Assembly: GCA_019634415.1 (NCBI GenBank)
Contig: JAHQVJ010000126.1
Location: 1 to 33,402, forward strand
Direction: 5' to 3'
From: Myxococcales bacterium
Lineage (GTDB): Bacteria; Myxococcota_A; UBA796; GCA-2862545
DNA length: 33,402 nt
The number at the start of each line of letters is the position of its first letter. Positions within the stretch are counted from its first letter, which is position 1. The notes beneath the pieces were generated by a model. That model saw only the letters and a list, made by a program, of their open reading frames with translations, was not told the origin of the DNA and did no database searches. This document shows, in pieces, positions 7,859-15,544 of the stretch. The position numbers and the translations under genes are program-made.

Positions 7859-9339
7859 AGCGCGCCGTCGTCATCGGCTCGGGGCTCGGTGGCCTGACCT
7901 CGGCTCGGCTGCTGCAGCAGCAGGGCATGCACGTCACCGTGCTCGAGCGCCACTACCGCCCGGGCGGCTTCCTGCACCGGTTCTTCCGTCCCACCCGCTC
8001 CTTCGACACGGGCTTCCACTACTGCGGCTCGGTGGCCTCGGGGGCCCCCTTCGGTCAGGTGCTGCGCCACATCGGCGTGTTCGACAAGCTCAGCTTCTCG
8101 AGCCTCGATCCCGATGGCTACGACCGCCTGATCTTCCCGGACATGACCTACTCGGTGCCGGTGGGCTGGGACCGACACGCACAGCGACTCAAGGACCTGT
8201 TCCCCCACGACGCCGCCGGCATCGATGCCGTGTGCGAGGCCATGCAGCGCGCCTGCGACGCGTACGGCTTCTACCGACTGAAGGCGGACTCCGATCTGTC
8301 CACGCTGCTCGAGGTGGAGTCGGTGAGCGTGGCCGAGGTGCTGTCGCGGCACCTGACCGATCCGAAGCTACGCGCCATCTTCTCGGGCAACGCCGTGCTG
8401 TACGGGGTGCCCCCCTGGGATGCCCCCTTCGGCCTGCATGCGCTCACCACGGACCACTTCATGTCGGGCGCCCACTCCATCGCAGGGGGAGGCGACGCCC
8501 TGGCCCTGGCCCTGGTGCGCCGGATCCGACGCGACGGAGGCGAGGTGCACCTGCGCACCAAGGCCACCCGCATCGAGGTGGACGGACGCCTGGCCACCGC
8601 CGTGCACACCGACACCGACAAGCGCTTCGAGGCGGACGTCGTGGTGAGCAACCTGCACCCGCGCCTCACCCACGGGCTGCTGCCCGAGGGGTCGCTCCGG
8701 CCCGCCGCGCGCACCCGGGTGAACCGCGCGCTGCTGTCGGTGGCCCACTTCGGGCTGTACCTCACCGTGGACGGGCGGGTGCCGGAGCTCGGCCGCGCCA
8801 ACGCCTACGTGCACTCCACCTGGGACACCGAAGACAGCTACCGCTACCTCGCCCAGGACCAGATCCCCGTCTACTTCGCGAGCGCGCCCTCGGAGCACTC
8901 GGATCCGCCCGGGCCCGGCGTGGTGCTCATGATCCTGCCGGTGGCCTGGGAGCCCTTCGCCCCCTACGCCGGCAGCGATCCGGAGAACCGACCGGCGGGC
9001 TACCGGGCCCACAAGGAAGCCCTGATGGAGACGGCGCTGTCGCAGCTGTACAGCCAGTTCCCCGAGCTGTCGTCGCGGGTGCTGGAGGTGGAGGCGAGCA
9101 CCCCCGTGAGCACGCTCGACTTCACCGGCTCCCCTCAGGGCGCGATGTACGGCCACCACCACAACATCGCCCAGATGGGGCGCAACCGCCCTGCCTGGCG
9201 CACGCGCGTGAAGAACGTGCTCATGGTGGGCCAAGGAGTGTCGACACCGGGGTTGCTCGGTGCGGCCGCCTCGGCGTATTACGCGGTGGGCCATCTCTTT
9301 GGGCTGCCCAAACTCATCGAGGAGATGCGCGACGCATGA
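7855..9339 (+). CDS. CrtI/RetSat-like FAD-dependent oxidoreductase
   Basis: A 494-residue flavoprotein of the phytoene desaturase / retinol saturase superfamily. The N-terminal dinucleotide fold is GSGLGGLTSA (8-17) followed by LERHYRPGGFLHRF; the C-terminal FAD segment is NVLMVGQGVSTPGLLGAAAS. The first 13 residues of the longer possible reading belong to the previous gene, and ATG 7855 overlaps the dehydratase stop. Members act on long hydrophobic chains by dehydrogenation, saturation or isomerisation. Placed between the dehydratase and ketosynthase, it may adjust the polyene chain or oxidise the aryl head group; comparable enzymes occur, as I recall, in flexirubin loci. The substrate is not determinable. 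Confidence 0.88.
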   Translation: MKRAVVIGSGLGGLTSARLLQQQGMHVTVLERHYRPGGFLHRFFRPTRSFDTGFHYCGSVASGAPFGQVLRHIGVFDKLSFSSLDPDGYDRLIFPDMTYSVPVGWDRHAQRLKDLFPHDAAGIDAVCEAMQRACDAYGFYRLKADSDLSTLLEVESVSVAEVLSRHLTDPKLRAIFSGNAVLYGVPPWDAPFGLHALTTDHFMSGAHSIAGGGDALALALVRRIRRDGGEVHLRTKATRIEVDGRLATAVHTDTDKRFEADVVVSNLHPRLTHGLLPEGSLRPAARTRVNRALLSVAHFGLYLTVDGRVPELGRANAYVHSTWDTEDSYRYLAQDQIPVYFASAPSEHSDPPGPGVVLMILPVAWEPFAPYAGSDPENRPAGYRAHKEALMETALSQLYSQFPELSSRVLEVEASTPVSTLDFTGSPQGAMYGHHHNIAQMGRNRPAWRTRVKNVLMVGQGVSTPGLLGAAASAYYAVGHLFGLPKLIEEMRDA

Positions 9340-10559
9340 GACGGGCAGTGATCACTGGAGTGGGGCTGCACACGCCCCTGGGCGACGACCGCATCGAGCT
9401 GTTCGACCGCATCCTCGCGGGCGACAGCGGCGTGGCGCCGATGCCCGACTGGGCGAGCGTGGACGGGCTGAGCACGCGGGTGAGCGCGCCCGTGCGCGGC
9501 TTCACCGGCAAGCACCTGCCCCGCACCGTGCGCCGCACCATGGGGCGCGTGAGCATGATGGCCGCCTCGGCAGCGGCCAAGGCCGCCGAGGACGCCGGGC
9601 TCGACGAGGCCACCCTGACCGGCGGCCGCACGGCCGTGGTGGTGGGCTCCACCGGAGGCAGCGGCGACGCCGAGCAGGAGTTCTGGGGCCGCTTCGTGAA
9701 GACGCGGAGCATGCAGGGCCTGCGCGCCACGCTGTTCTTCCGCGCCATGTCCCACACCTGCGCCGCCAACGTGGCCCTGCACCTGGGGATCACCGGCGAG
9801 CTGCTGTCCACCAACAGCGCCTGCGCCAGCTCCAACCAGGCGCTCGGCGTGGCGGTGGAGCGGATCCGCCTGAACAAGGCCGACGTCGTGGTGGCTGGAG
9901 GCGCCGAGGAGCTGCACGTCACCAGCGGCATCATCTTCGACGGCCTGCACGCCGCCACCACCGCCTTCAACGATGATCCCGATCGCACGCCCCGCCCCTT
10001 CGACGCCGCTCGCGACGGCATCGTGGTGGGGGAAGGGGCCGGCATCGTGGTGGTGGAGGAGCTCGAGCACGCCAAGGCCCGCGGCGCCACCATCCTCGCG
10101 GAGATCGTGGGCTACGGCACCACCTGCGACGCCGTGCACATGTCCGGGGCGAAGCCCGAGGGCATGGTGGCCGCCATCGAGCGCTGCTTGGCCGATGCGG
10201 GGGTGTCGGTGGGCGACGTGGACTACATCAACGCCCACGCCACCGCCACCGTGGCGGGCGACCATGCCGAGGCCGAGGCGCTGCATCGACTGTTCGCCGA
10301 TCGCGTGCCCGTCAGCTCGTCGAAGGGGCACCTCGGACACACGCTCGGGGCTTGTGGCTGCATCGAGTCGGTGGTGTGTGTGGAGGCGCTGCGGCGGGGT
10401 ATCGTGCCCGCCACTCGCAACCTCCAGGAGCCCAACGTGGCCCCCATCGACCATGTCACCACACCGCGGGAGCAGCCGCTGTCGCACGTGCTGAACACCA
10501 ACTTCGCCTTCGGGGGCGTCAACAGCGTGCTGCTGATCGCGAAGGCAGGTGTCCGATGA
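9336..10559 (+). CDS. Beta-ketoacyl-ACP synthase (FabF/KAS II type), second copy in the operon
   Basis: A 407-residue condensing enzyme from ATG 9336 (ATGA overlap with the FAD oxidoreductase). It starts MRRAVITGVGLHTPLG. The catalytic triad is Cys163 (TNSACASSNQ), His301 (NAHATATVAGD) and His335 (GHLGHTLGACG), with the C-terminal NTNFAFGGVNSVLL motif. The ATAT after the active-site His replaces the more usual GTGT/GTAT but is seen in functional family members. It is coupled to FabG. It could perform most extension cycles while the ketosynthase of the 5775 gene handles a different chain length or starter; this division of labour is inferred. Confidence 0.93.
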   Translation: MRRAVITGVGLHTPLGDDRIELFDRILAGDSGVAPMPDWASVDGLSTRVSAPVRGFTGKHLPRTVRRTMGRVSMMAASAAAKAAEDAGLDEATLTGGRTAVVVGSTGGSGDAEQEFWGRFVKTRSMQGLRATLFFRAMSHTCAANVALHLGITGELLSTNSACASSNQALGVAVERIRLNKADVVVAGGAEELHVTSGIIFDGLHAATTAFNDDPDRTPRPFDAARDGIVVGEGAGIVVVEELEHAKARGATILAEIVGYGTTCDAVHMSGAKPEGMVAAIERCLADAGVSVGDVDYINAHATATVAGDHAEAEALHRLFADRVPVSSSKGHLGHTLGACGCIESVVCVEALRRGIVPATRNLQEPNVAPIDHVTTPREQPLSHVLNTNFAFGGVNSVLLIAKAGVR

Positions 10560-11290
10560 GCGAGCTCATGGAGTCGCTGGTGGTGGTGACGGGGGCGAGC
10601 CGCGGGATCGGGCGCGCCATCGCGCTGGAGCTGGGGCGCGGAGGCGCCCGGGTGATCGTGGGCTACCGCAGCGCCGAGCAGGCCGCCCAGGAGGTGGTGT
10701 CGCAGCTGCCCGAGGGGAGCGTGGCCGTGCAGGCCGACGTCTCCACCCCCGAGGGTGCCGAGGCGTTGCTCGCGGCGGCCGAGGAGCTGGGCGGCATGAC
10801 GGCGCTGGTGAACAACGCCGGCATCTCCGACGACGGTCTGGCCATGAGCATGACCGACGAGCAGTGGAGCCGGGTCCTCGACCTCAACGCCACCGGTACC
10901 TTCCGGATGTGCCGTGGCGCGCTCAAGCAGATGTTCCGCGAGCGTCGCGGCAGCATCGTGAACCTGGTGAGCGTGTCGGGGCTGCGCGGCAACCCCGGCC
11001 AGGCCAACTACGCCGCCGCCAAGGCCGCGGTGATCGGTCTCACGCGCACGCTGGCTCGCGAGATGGGTCGACGCAGCATCCGCGTGAACGCGGTGGCTCC
11101 CGGACCCGTCGAGACCGACATGCTGGGCGACCTCGACGAGCGAGTGCTGCAGGGAATGAAGGCCGCCATCCCCATGCGACGGCTGGGCACGCCCGAGGAG
11201 ATCGCACCGCTGGTGCGCTTCCTGGTGGGACCCGGATCGGTGTACCTCACGGGCCAGGTCATCGCCGTGGACGGTGGGATGAGCTGCTGA
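10556..11290 (+). CDS. fabG: 3-oxoacyl-ACP reductase, SDR family
   Basis: A 244-residue classical short-chain dehydrogenase that reduces 3-ketoacyl-ACP with NADPH. It shows the nucleotide motif TGASRGIG (12-19), NNAG (86-89), Asn111, Ser139, and Tyr152/Lys156 in NYAAAKAA, and ends in ITGQVIAVDGGM-like sequence (LTGQVIAVDGGMSC). Length and motifs are those of FabG. ATG 10556 overlaps the ketosynthase stop (ATGA). It is probably a pathway-dedicated paralogue for the polyene rather than the housekeeping FabG, judging only from its neighbours. Confidence 0.93.
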   Translation: MSELMESLVVVTGASRGIGRAIALELGRGGARVIVGYRSAEQAAQEVVSQLPEGSVAVQADVSTPEGAEALLAAAEELGGMTALVNNAGISDDGLAMSMTDEQWSRVLDLNATGTFRMCRGALKQMFRERRGSIVNLVSVSGLRGNPGQANYAAAKAAVIGLTRTLAREMGRRSIRVNAVAPGPVETDMLGDLDERVLQGMKAAIPMRRLGTPEEIAPLVRFLVGPGSVYLTGQVIAVDGGMSC

Positions 11291-11321
11291 TACGCCCGAG
11301 CAGCTGGTCCGGGAGGCAGGC

Positions 11322-12485
11322 GTGAGCACACAGACCGTCGGAATCGTCGGTGCAGGCCCCGCTGGCTGCGCCCTGGCCACCTACCTGCAGCGTGCAGGCC
11401 TGCAGGTCACGCTGTTCGACGCGAACGCCGTGCCGCTGGGAGGCGTCGGCGAGTCGCTGATCCCGCAGTCCGTGCCTCAGCTGCAGGATCTGGGCGTGGA
11501 CATGTCGGCCTACCCCGTGAAGCGCGGGGCGGTGTTCACGCGCGGCGACGTGGCGGTGCGCTTCGACTTCGGCGAGGCGCTGCGGGAGCAAGCCTCCTTC
11601 GCCTGGCACGTGCGCCGCGATCGCTTCGATGCACAGCTGCGCGAGGTGGCGCTGGCGGCGGGCGCCCAGCTGGTGGTGGCCAAGGTGCGCCGCATGGAGC
11701 CCCGCTCGGAGTCCGGCCCGAGCCAGGTGCACACCGACGACGGCCCACACGCCTTCGACTGGATCGTCGACGCCGCCGGTCGCAACCAGCTGCTCGCGCG
11801 CCAGCTCGACATCCGCACCACGCACCCTCACCTGCGCAACGCGGCGATGGCCGCCTGGCACCGCGACGTGAAGGCGCTGCCACCCGAGGAGCCCGGCGAC
11901 ATCGTGATCTCGGAGTTCGACGGGGGCTGGTTCTGGTTCCTGCCCCTGGGCGAGGGCGTGCACAGCGTGGGTGCGGTGACCACGCCAGACGGTCCACGCG
12001 GCCGCGAGGGGTTCGCCGAGGCGCTGCGCCGCTGCCCTGCGGCCGCTGCCCGCCTCGAGGGAGCACAGCCTCTGGAGGAGCTTCGGGGGGTGTCCGACTT
12101 CACCTGCAGCGCCTCACGGTTCCACGGACCCGGCTGGGCCCTGCTCGGCGACGCCGCCACCTTCCTCGATCCCGTCTTCTCCACCGGGATCTGCCTGGGG
12201 CTCAACGGAGCGCAGTGGCTCGCCGCCGCGCTCACCGGCCACAGCGACCTCGACACCTACGAGACCCGCGTCCGCGACGCCGTGCGCGCCTTCGCGCCGG
12301 TGGTGGACGCGTTCTACACGGGCGAGTTCCTCGACCTGGCGCTGTCCGACAGCACCTGGCGCTACGAGCCCATTCGCCGCGGCGTGGTGAGCCTGTTGTC
12401 GGGCGACGTGTTCGACTCCGAGTTCGACGCCGCTCGCCGCATCGGCACACGGATCTCCCAGCTGGCGCGGCGCCAGGCCAGCTGA
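11322..12485 (+). CDS. Halogenase-family FAD-dependent monooxygenase
   Basis: A 387-residue flavoprotein starting at GTG 11322, with GGGAGG about 5 bases upstream, 31 bases after fabG. It has the FAD motif GIVGAGPAGCALA (7-19), GVGESLIP (41-48), WFWFLP (203-208, matching the W-x-W-x-I-P signature of flavin-dependent halogenases) and GDAATFLDPVFSTGICLGL (276-294). Where tryptophan halogenases carry the catalytic Lys (A-x-F-K-x-G), this protein reads AVFTRG (70-75). Loss of the Lys argues for a hydroxylase or other oxidase within the halogenase clan. Similar proteins occur in flexirubin clusters, where the aryl head is hydroxylated or chlorinated; a head-group tailoring role is inferred. Confidence 0.82.
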   Translation: MSTQTVGIVGAGPAGCALATYLQRAGLQVTLFDANAVPLGGVGESLIPQSVPQLQDLGVDMSAYPVKRGAVFTRGDVAVRFDFGEALREQASFAWHVRRDRFDAQLREVALAAGAQLVVAKVRRMEPRSESGPSQVHTDDGPHAFDWIVDAAGRNQLLARQLDIRTTHPHLRNAAMAAWHRDVKALPPEEPGDIVISEFDGGWFWFLPLGEGVHSVGAVTTPDGPRGREGFAEALRRCPAAAARLEGAQPLEELRGVSDFTCSASRFHGPGWALLGDAATFLDPVFSTGICLGLNGAQWLAAALTGHSDLDTYETRVRDAVRAFAPVVDAFYTGEFLDLALSDSTWRYEPIRRGVVSLLSGDVFDSEFDAARRIGTRISQLARRQAS

Positions 12486-12509
12486 GCGAGGACTGTGCCC
12501 CAGGTGTGC

Positions 12510-12538
12510 TCGACCGGACGGCCGCAATGGCGTAGGTT
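12510..12538 (+). promoter_or_regulatory. Possible sigma70-type promoter of the small beta-barrel gene
   Basis: TCGACC, 17 bases, then TAGGTT, about 60 bases upstream of the ATG at 12596. The match to the consensus is partial (4/6 and 3/6), so this is only a candidate. Confidence 0.25.
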
Positions 12539-12555
12539 CGCGGCGGAACCAGGCA

Positions 12556-12570
12556 CCGCCCACCGGGCGG
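12556..12570 (+). repeat. Perfect hairpin in the leader of the beta-barrel gene
   Basis: CCGCCC and GGGCGG form a 6-bp GC stem around the loop ACC, 10 bases before the ribosome binding site GAGGAG (12581-12586). There is no U-tract, so it is not an intrinsic terminator. It may stabilise the leader or influence initiation. Confidence 0.4.
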
Positions 12571-12595
12571 CGCGACGCCTGAGGAGATCCCCCAC

Positions 12596-13108
12596 ATGAA
12601 GCGCATCGTCGTCAGCCTCGCAGCGGCACTCCTGACCGCTGCCCCTGCTTACGCCACCTCCATCGACGAGCCCCACGAGGGCAACCGCCCCCACACCCTG
12701 GACCTGCACGCTGGCGTGTCGGTGTACAGCGTCGGCGGCGCCGTGGGTGCGCGCTACGGCATCCCCATCGTGCCCAACGGCTTCGTGCCACCCATCAACA
12801 ACTCCGTCTACATCAACTTCGGAGCCGATCTGTACTTCGTCGGCGACGTGTTCGGAGTCGGCGGAGGCAACGCCATCGGGATCCCGGTGGCCCTGCAGTG
12901 GAACTTCTACTTCTCCGACCAGTGGTCGGCCTACGCAGAGGCGGGCTTCAATGCCTTCCTGTGGCTCGGCGACGGGGACTTCTTTCGCGTGGGCAGCCAG
13001 AACCTGGTGACCGCCGTGGGCGGCCGCTACCACTTCTCGGACTCCATGGCCCTCATCGGTCGCGTGGGCAGCCCCTACGCCGCCATCGGACTCGAGCTGT
13101 CGTTCTAA
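12596..13108 (+). CDS. Small secreted, probable outer-membrane beta-barrel protein
   Basis: A 170-residue protein with a signal peptide (MKRIVVSLAAALLTAAPAYA, cut near residue 20). The mature part alternates Gly, aromatic and hydrophobic residues in strand-like stretches such as SVYINFGADLYFVGDVFGVG and VALQWNFYFSDQWSAYAEAG, and ends in LELSF with a terminal Phe, as outer-membrane barrels do. The RBS GAGGAG lies 9 bases upstream. About 150 mature residues suit an eight-stranded OmpA/OmpW-size barrel. The gene stands alone after the polyene operon and converges on the FG-GAP lipoprotein. No specific family was recognised. Confidence 0.75.
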   Translation: MKRIVVSLAAALLTAAPAYATSIDEPHEGNRPHTLDLHAGVSVYSVGGAVGARYGIPIVPNGFVPPINNSVYINFGADLYFVGDVFGVGGGNAIGIPVALQWNFYFSDQWSAYAEAGFNAFLWLGDGDFFRVGSQNLVTAVGGRYHFSDSMALIGRVGSPYAAIGLELSF

Positions 13109-13149
13109 GCCTTCTCCAAGGTTCGGCCAAGGTTGCCCGGCGAGCAAGC

Positions 13150-14703
13150 CTAGCGTCGCTCGCCGGTCCACAGGTACACCGCCCCAGCGTCGATGCCGGT
13201 GCCGTCGTGGTAGCTGCCGCCCACCAGCAGGTCGGCCAGCCCGTCGCCGTCCACGTCGCCTGCGGGCACCACGCCGTCCCCCAGCCGATCGCCAGCGGCC
13301 ACCCCGGTGAGCCGGAGATCTGCCTGCGCCAGGCTGTGCACCCCCCGCACGGGTCCATGGATCACGTAGGCCACGCCAGCGTCCTCGCCCGTCTCGTCGC
13401 GAAACCAGGCCCCCACCGCCAGGTCGTCGACGCCGTCTCCGTTGCGGTCCCCCAGGATCGTGGCGCTCACCCCGGCCTCGTCCAGCACGTCCTCGCCCAG
13501 GAAGGCCGCGTCCGCCGACGACAGACTGCGCCTCCCGGCGAGCAGCGGCCCGAAGAAGACGTAGGCGCCTCCAGCGTCCTCGGCGCCTGCATCCGTGCGG
13601 GTGGCGCCGATCACGAGATCGGTGTTGCCATCCCCGTCGAGGTCCCCCGACGCCGAGACCGCCACGCCGGCGAAGTCCATGTCGGCCTCACCCGTGATCT
13701 GCACATCCGCAGCGCCCAGATCCGCGGTGCCCGCGATGGGTCCGAAGATCACGTACACGGCCCCCCAATCCAGACCGCCCGCGTCGTGCAGGCGCACCGG
13801 CACCACCAGGTCGCCGACCCCGTCGCCGTTCAGATCCGCGCCCATGAGGGCCTCGCGAGCCGCCTCGTCCTCGTCTGCGGCTCCGAACCAGGCCGCGTCG
13901 GCCTTGGCCAGCGACACCACGCCCGTCACCGGACCATGCACCACGTAGGCCGCGCCGGTGCGCACCCCCACCGGTGAGCTCAGGTGCGCCCCGATCCCCA
14001 GATCGGGCACACCATCGTCGGTCACGTCCCCGGCGAACAGCGCATGACCGGCCACGTCACCCGGAGCTTCCCCCAGGAAGGTCGCGGCCGCTGCCTCGAG
14101 CGCTATCTGGCCCGCGAAGGGGCCGTGGAACAGGTACGCCGCACCGATGCTGGGCCCCTTGCCCATCGGATCGGCGCGAGGCGCCCCGATCAGCACGTCG
14201 CCGAAGCCGTCTCCGTTCACGTCTCCCGGCCCGACCACCGACAACCCCAGGGCGCTGCCCGGCAGGCCCCGCCACACCGCGTCCGCTTCAGCGACGTTGC
14301 TCTCGGGGGGAAGCGGTCCATGGAACAGATAGGCCGCCCCTGCGTCCTTGCCCCCACCGTCGTCGCCCAGCGCCCCGATCAGCACGTCGTCGAAGCCATC
14401 TCCGTCGACGTCGCCGACCCCCACGTGGGCCGAATCGCCCCCCACACGGGAGCCCGCTTGCTCCCCGAACAACACGGCGGCGGCCTCGGTGATGGAGCGC
14501 GTGACGGGGAGCCGGCATGCAAAGCAGCCATCGCCGCCGAAGGCGTTTCCGTCGTCGCACTCCTCGATCCCCTCGGCCAACACGCCGTCACCACACACAG
14601 CCGTCGTGACAGTGGTGTCGCTGGTGGCCACGAGGGTGGGCACCGGCGGCAGGCACCCCACCACCCACAACAACCCACTGGCTCGAAGTCCCGCACCGCT
14701 CAT
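13150..14703 (-). CDS. Lipoprotein with myxobacterial Cys-rich repeat and seven FG-GAP repeats
   Basis: A 517-residue surface or periplasmic lipoprotein. The signal LLWVVGC places the lipidated Cys at 17. Residues 37-63 are a DUF4215/myxococcal Cys-rich repeat (CGDG...ECDDGN...GDGC). Seven FG-GAP-type repeats follow, each with a D-x-(D/N)-G-D-G-like calcium loop, for example GDVDGDGFDDVLIGA, GDVNGDGFGDVLIGA and GDVDGDGLADLLVGG, alternating with AAYLFHGP or AYVIHGP-type strands. Seven repeats suit an integrin-alpha-like seven-bladed propeller. The ATG at 14703 overlaps the stop of the upstream gene (ATGA). In-frame sequence beyond 14703 belongs to that gene in another frame. The role is unknown; binding or adhesion is plausible. 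Confidence 0.88.
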   Translation of the reverse strand: MSGAGLRASGLLWVVGCLPPVPTLVATSDTTVTTAVCGDGVLAEGIEECDDGNAFGGDGCFACRLPVTRSITEAAAVLFGEQAGSRVGGDSAHVGVGDVDGDGFDDVLIGALGDDGGGKDAGAAYLFHGPLPPESNVAEADAVWRGLPGSALGLSVVGPGDVNGDGFGDVLIGAPRADPMGKGPSIGAAYLFHGPFAGQIALEAAAATFLGEAPGDVAGHALFAGDVTDDGVPDLGIGAHLSSPVGVRTGAAYVVHGPVTGVVSLAKADAAWFGAADEDEAAREALMGADLNGDGVGDLVVPVRLHDAGGLDWGAVYVIFGPIAGTADLGAADVQITGEADMDFAGVAVSASGDLDGDGNTDLVIGATRTDAGAEDAGGAYVFFGPLLAGRRSLSSADAAFLGEDVLDEAGVSATILGDRNGDGVDDLAVGAWFRDETGEDAGVAYVIHGPVRGVHSLAQADLRLTGVAAGDRLGDGVVPAGDVDGDGLADLLVGGSYHDGTGIDAGAVYLWTGERR

Positions 14704-15506
14704 CGCTGCCTCCAGGTGACGACGACCCCTGCCCCACCCACCGCCGTGCCCGTCGACAGCAGCGTCCAGCCCACGGCATTCAGCGGCCGCAGGGAGCTCC
14801 GCAGCGCCTCTGCCTCCGCCAGCGTCGTCACACAGTCCACCCGCCGCTGTGCGGGAGGGTCCAGCAGACACGTGTAGCGCCCCGCGCGGCCCACGGAGAC
14901 CGCCAGGAGCACGCTCCCCACCAGCGCCGTCGCGGCACCACCCGCCGCCAGCACCGGAGGTGCGGAGCTTTGTGTGGAGGGCCCTTCGTAGGGAAACGGC
15001 TCCCCCATCGCCACCCAGCGCCCCTCGGTGCGACCCCGCCGCTCGCGCTGCGCCAGGTAGGGAAACGGAACGGGCGTCTTCGGTAGCGAGGTCCGACCGT
15101 CCGCCCATGCGCCCTGAAGTGTCACCTCCTTCAGGTCGTCGCAGCTCGCGTTGTCGAATGCGATCCGCATGCGGTGGTCGGGCGCGAACAGCTCCGGTGA
15201 CAGCTCGAAGCTGGGATCGAGGCGCTGGATCCCACACAGATGACCGATCCATGGCCCCTGCCGGTCCAGCAGCCAGGTTCGCGCCGCGAGCACCAGATGC
15301 ACGCGGGCCGCCAGATCCGCCGGGATCGGGCGCTGCAGGCAGGCGGCGTCTCGCTCCACCGCGGCGGCTTCGGAGCGAAGCTCGTCCGACGCCAGCTCCG
15401 CGAAGGCCGTCATCGCCCGCGTTGCCTGCAAGCGCAGATCGGCCTCTGCCACCGTCTGGGGGCAAGGGGTCGACTGCGCCCAGGCCATCGAGACCCACGC
15501 GATCAA
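14700..15506 (-). CDS. Exported protein with two C-terminal hydrophobic segments, unknown function
   Basis: A 268-residue protein from TTG 15506, supported by GGAGGAGGA 6 bases upstream. A short signal-like start (MIAWVSMAWAQS) is followed by a soluble region with several Cys, then two hydrophobic segments near the C-terminus (APPVLAAGGAATALVGSV and WTLLSTGTAVGGAGVVV) separated by a loop with two cysteines (C-x11-C). It is coupled (ATGA) to the FG-GAP lipoprotein, so the two probably work at the same place. Its layout matches the protein at 28198-29106, suggesting one family. No known domain was recognised. Confidence 0.7.
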   Translation of the reverse strand: MIAWVSMAWAQSTPCPQTVAEADLRLQATRAMTAFAELASDELRSEAAAVERDAACLQRPIPADLAARVHLVLAARTWLLDRQGPWIGHLCGIQRLDPSFELSPELFAPDHRMRIAFDNASCDDLKEVTLQGAWADGRTSLPKTPVPFPYLAQRERRGRTEGRWVAMGEPFPYEGPSTQSSAPPVLAAGGAATALVGSVLLAVSVGRAGRYTCLLDPPAQRRVDCVTTLAEAEALRSSLRPLNAVGWTLLSTGTAVGGAGVVVTWRQR

Positions 15507-15544
15507 GAGGATTCCTCCTCCCCGCGTGGGGACTCTAGCGCGCG

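Noticed and set aside
12556..12570. Intrinsic terminator after the polyene operon
   Set aside because: The stem is perfect but followed by no U-tract and lies just before the next RBS.
13116..13134. Tandem CCAAGGTT repeat between convergent genes
   Set aside because: Only two 8-base copies 11 bases apart, with no further copies or symmetry; likely chance.
14704..15498. N-terminal extension of the FG-GAP lipoprotein
   Set aside because: The extension is a shadow of the neighbouring gene in another frame; the lipoprotein signal starts at 14703.
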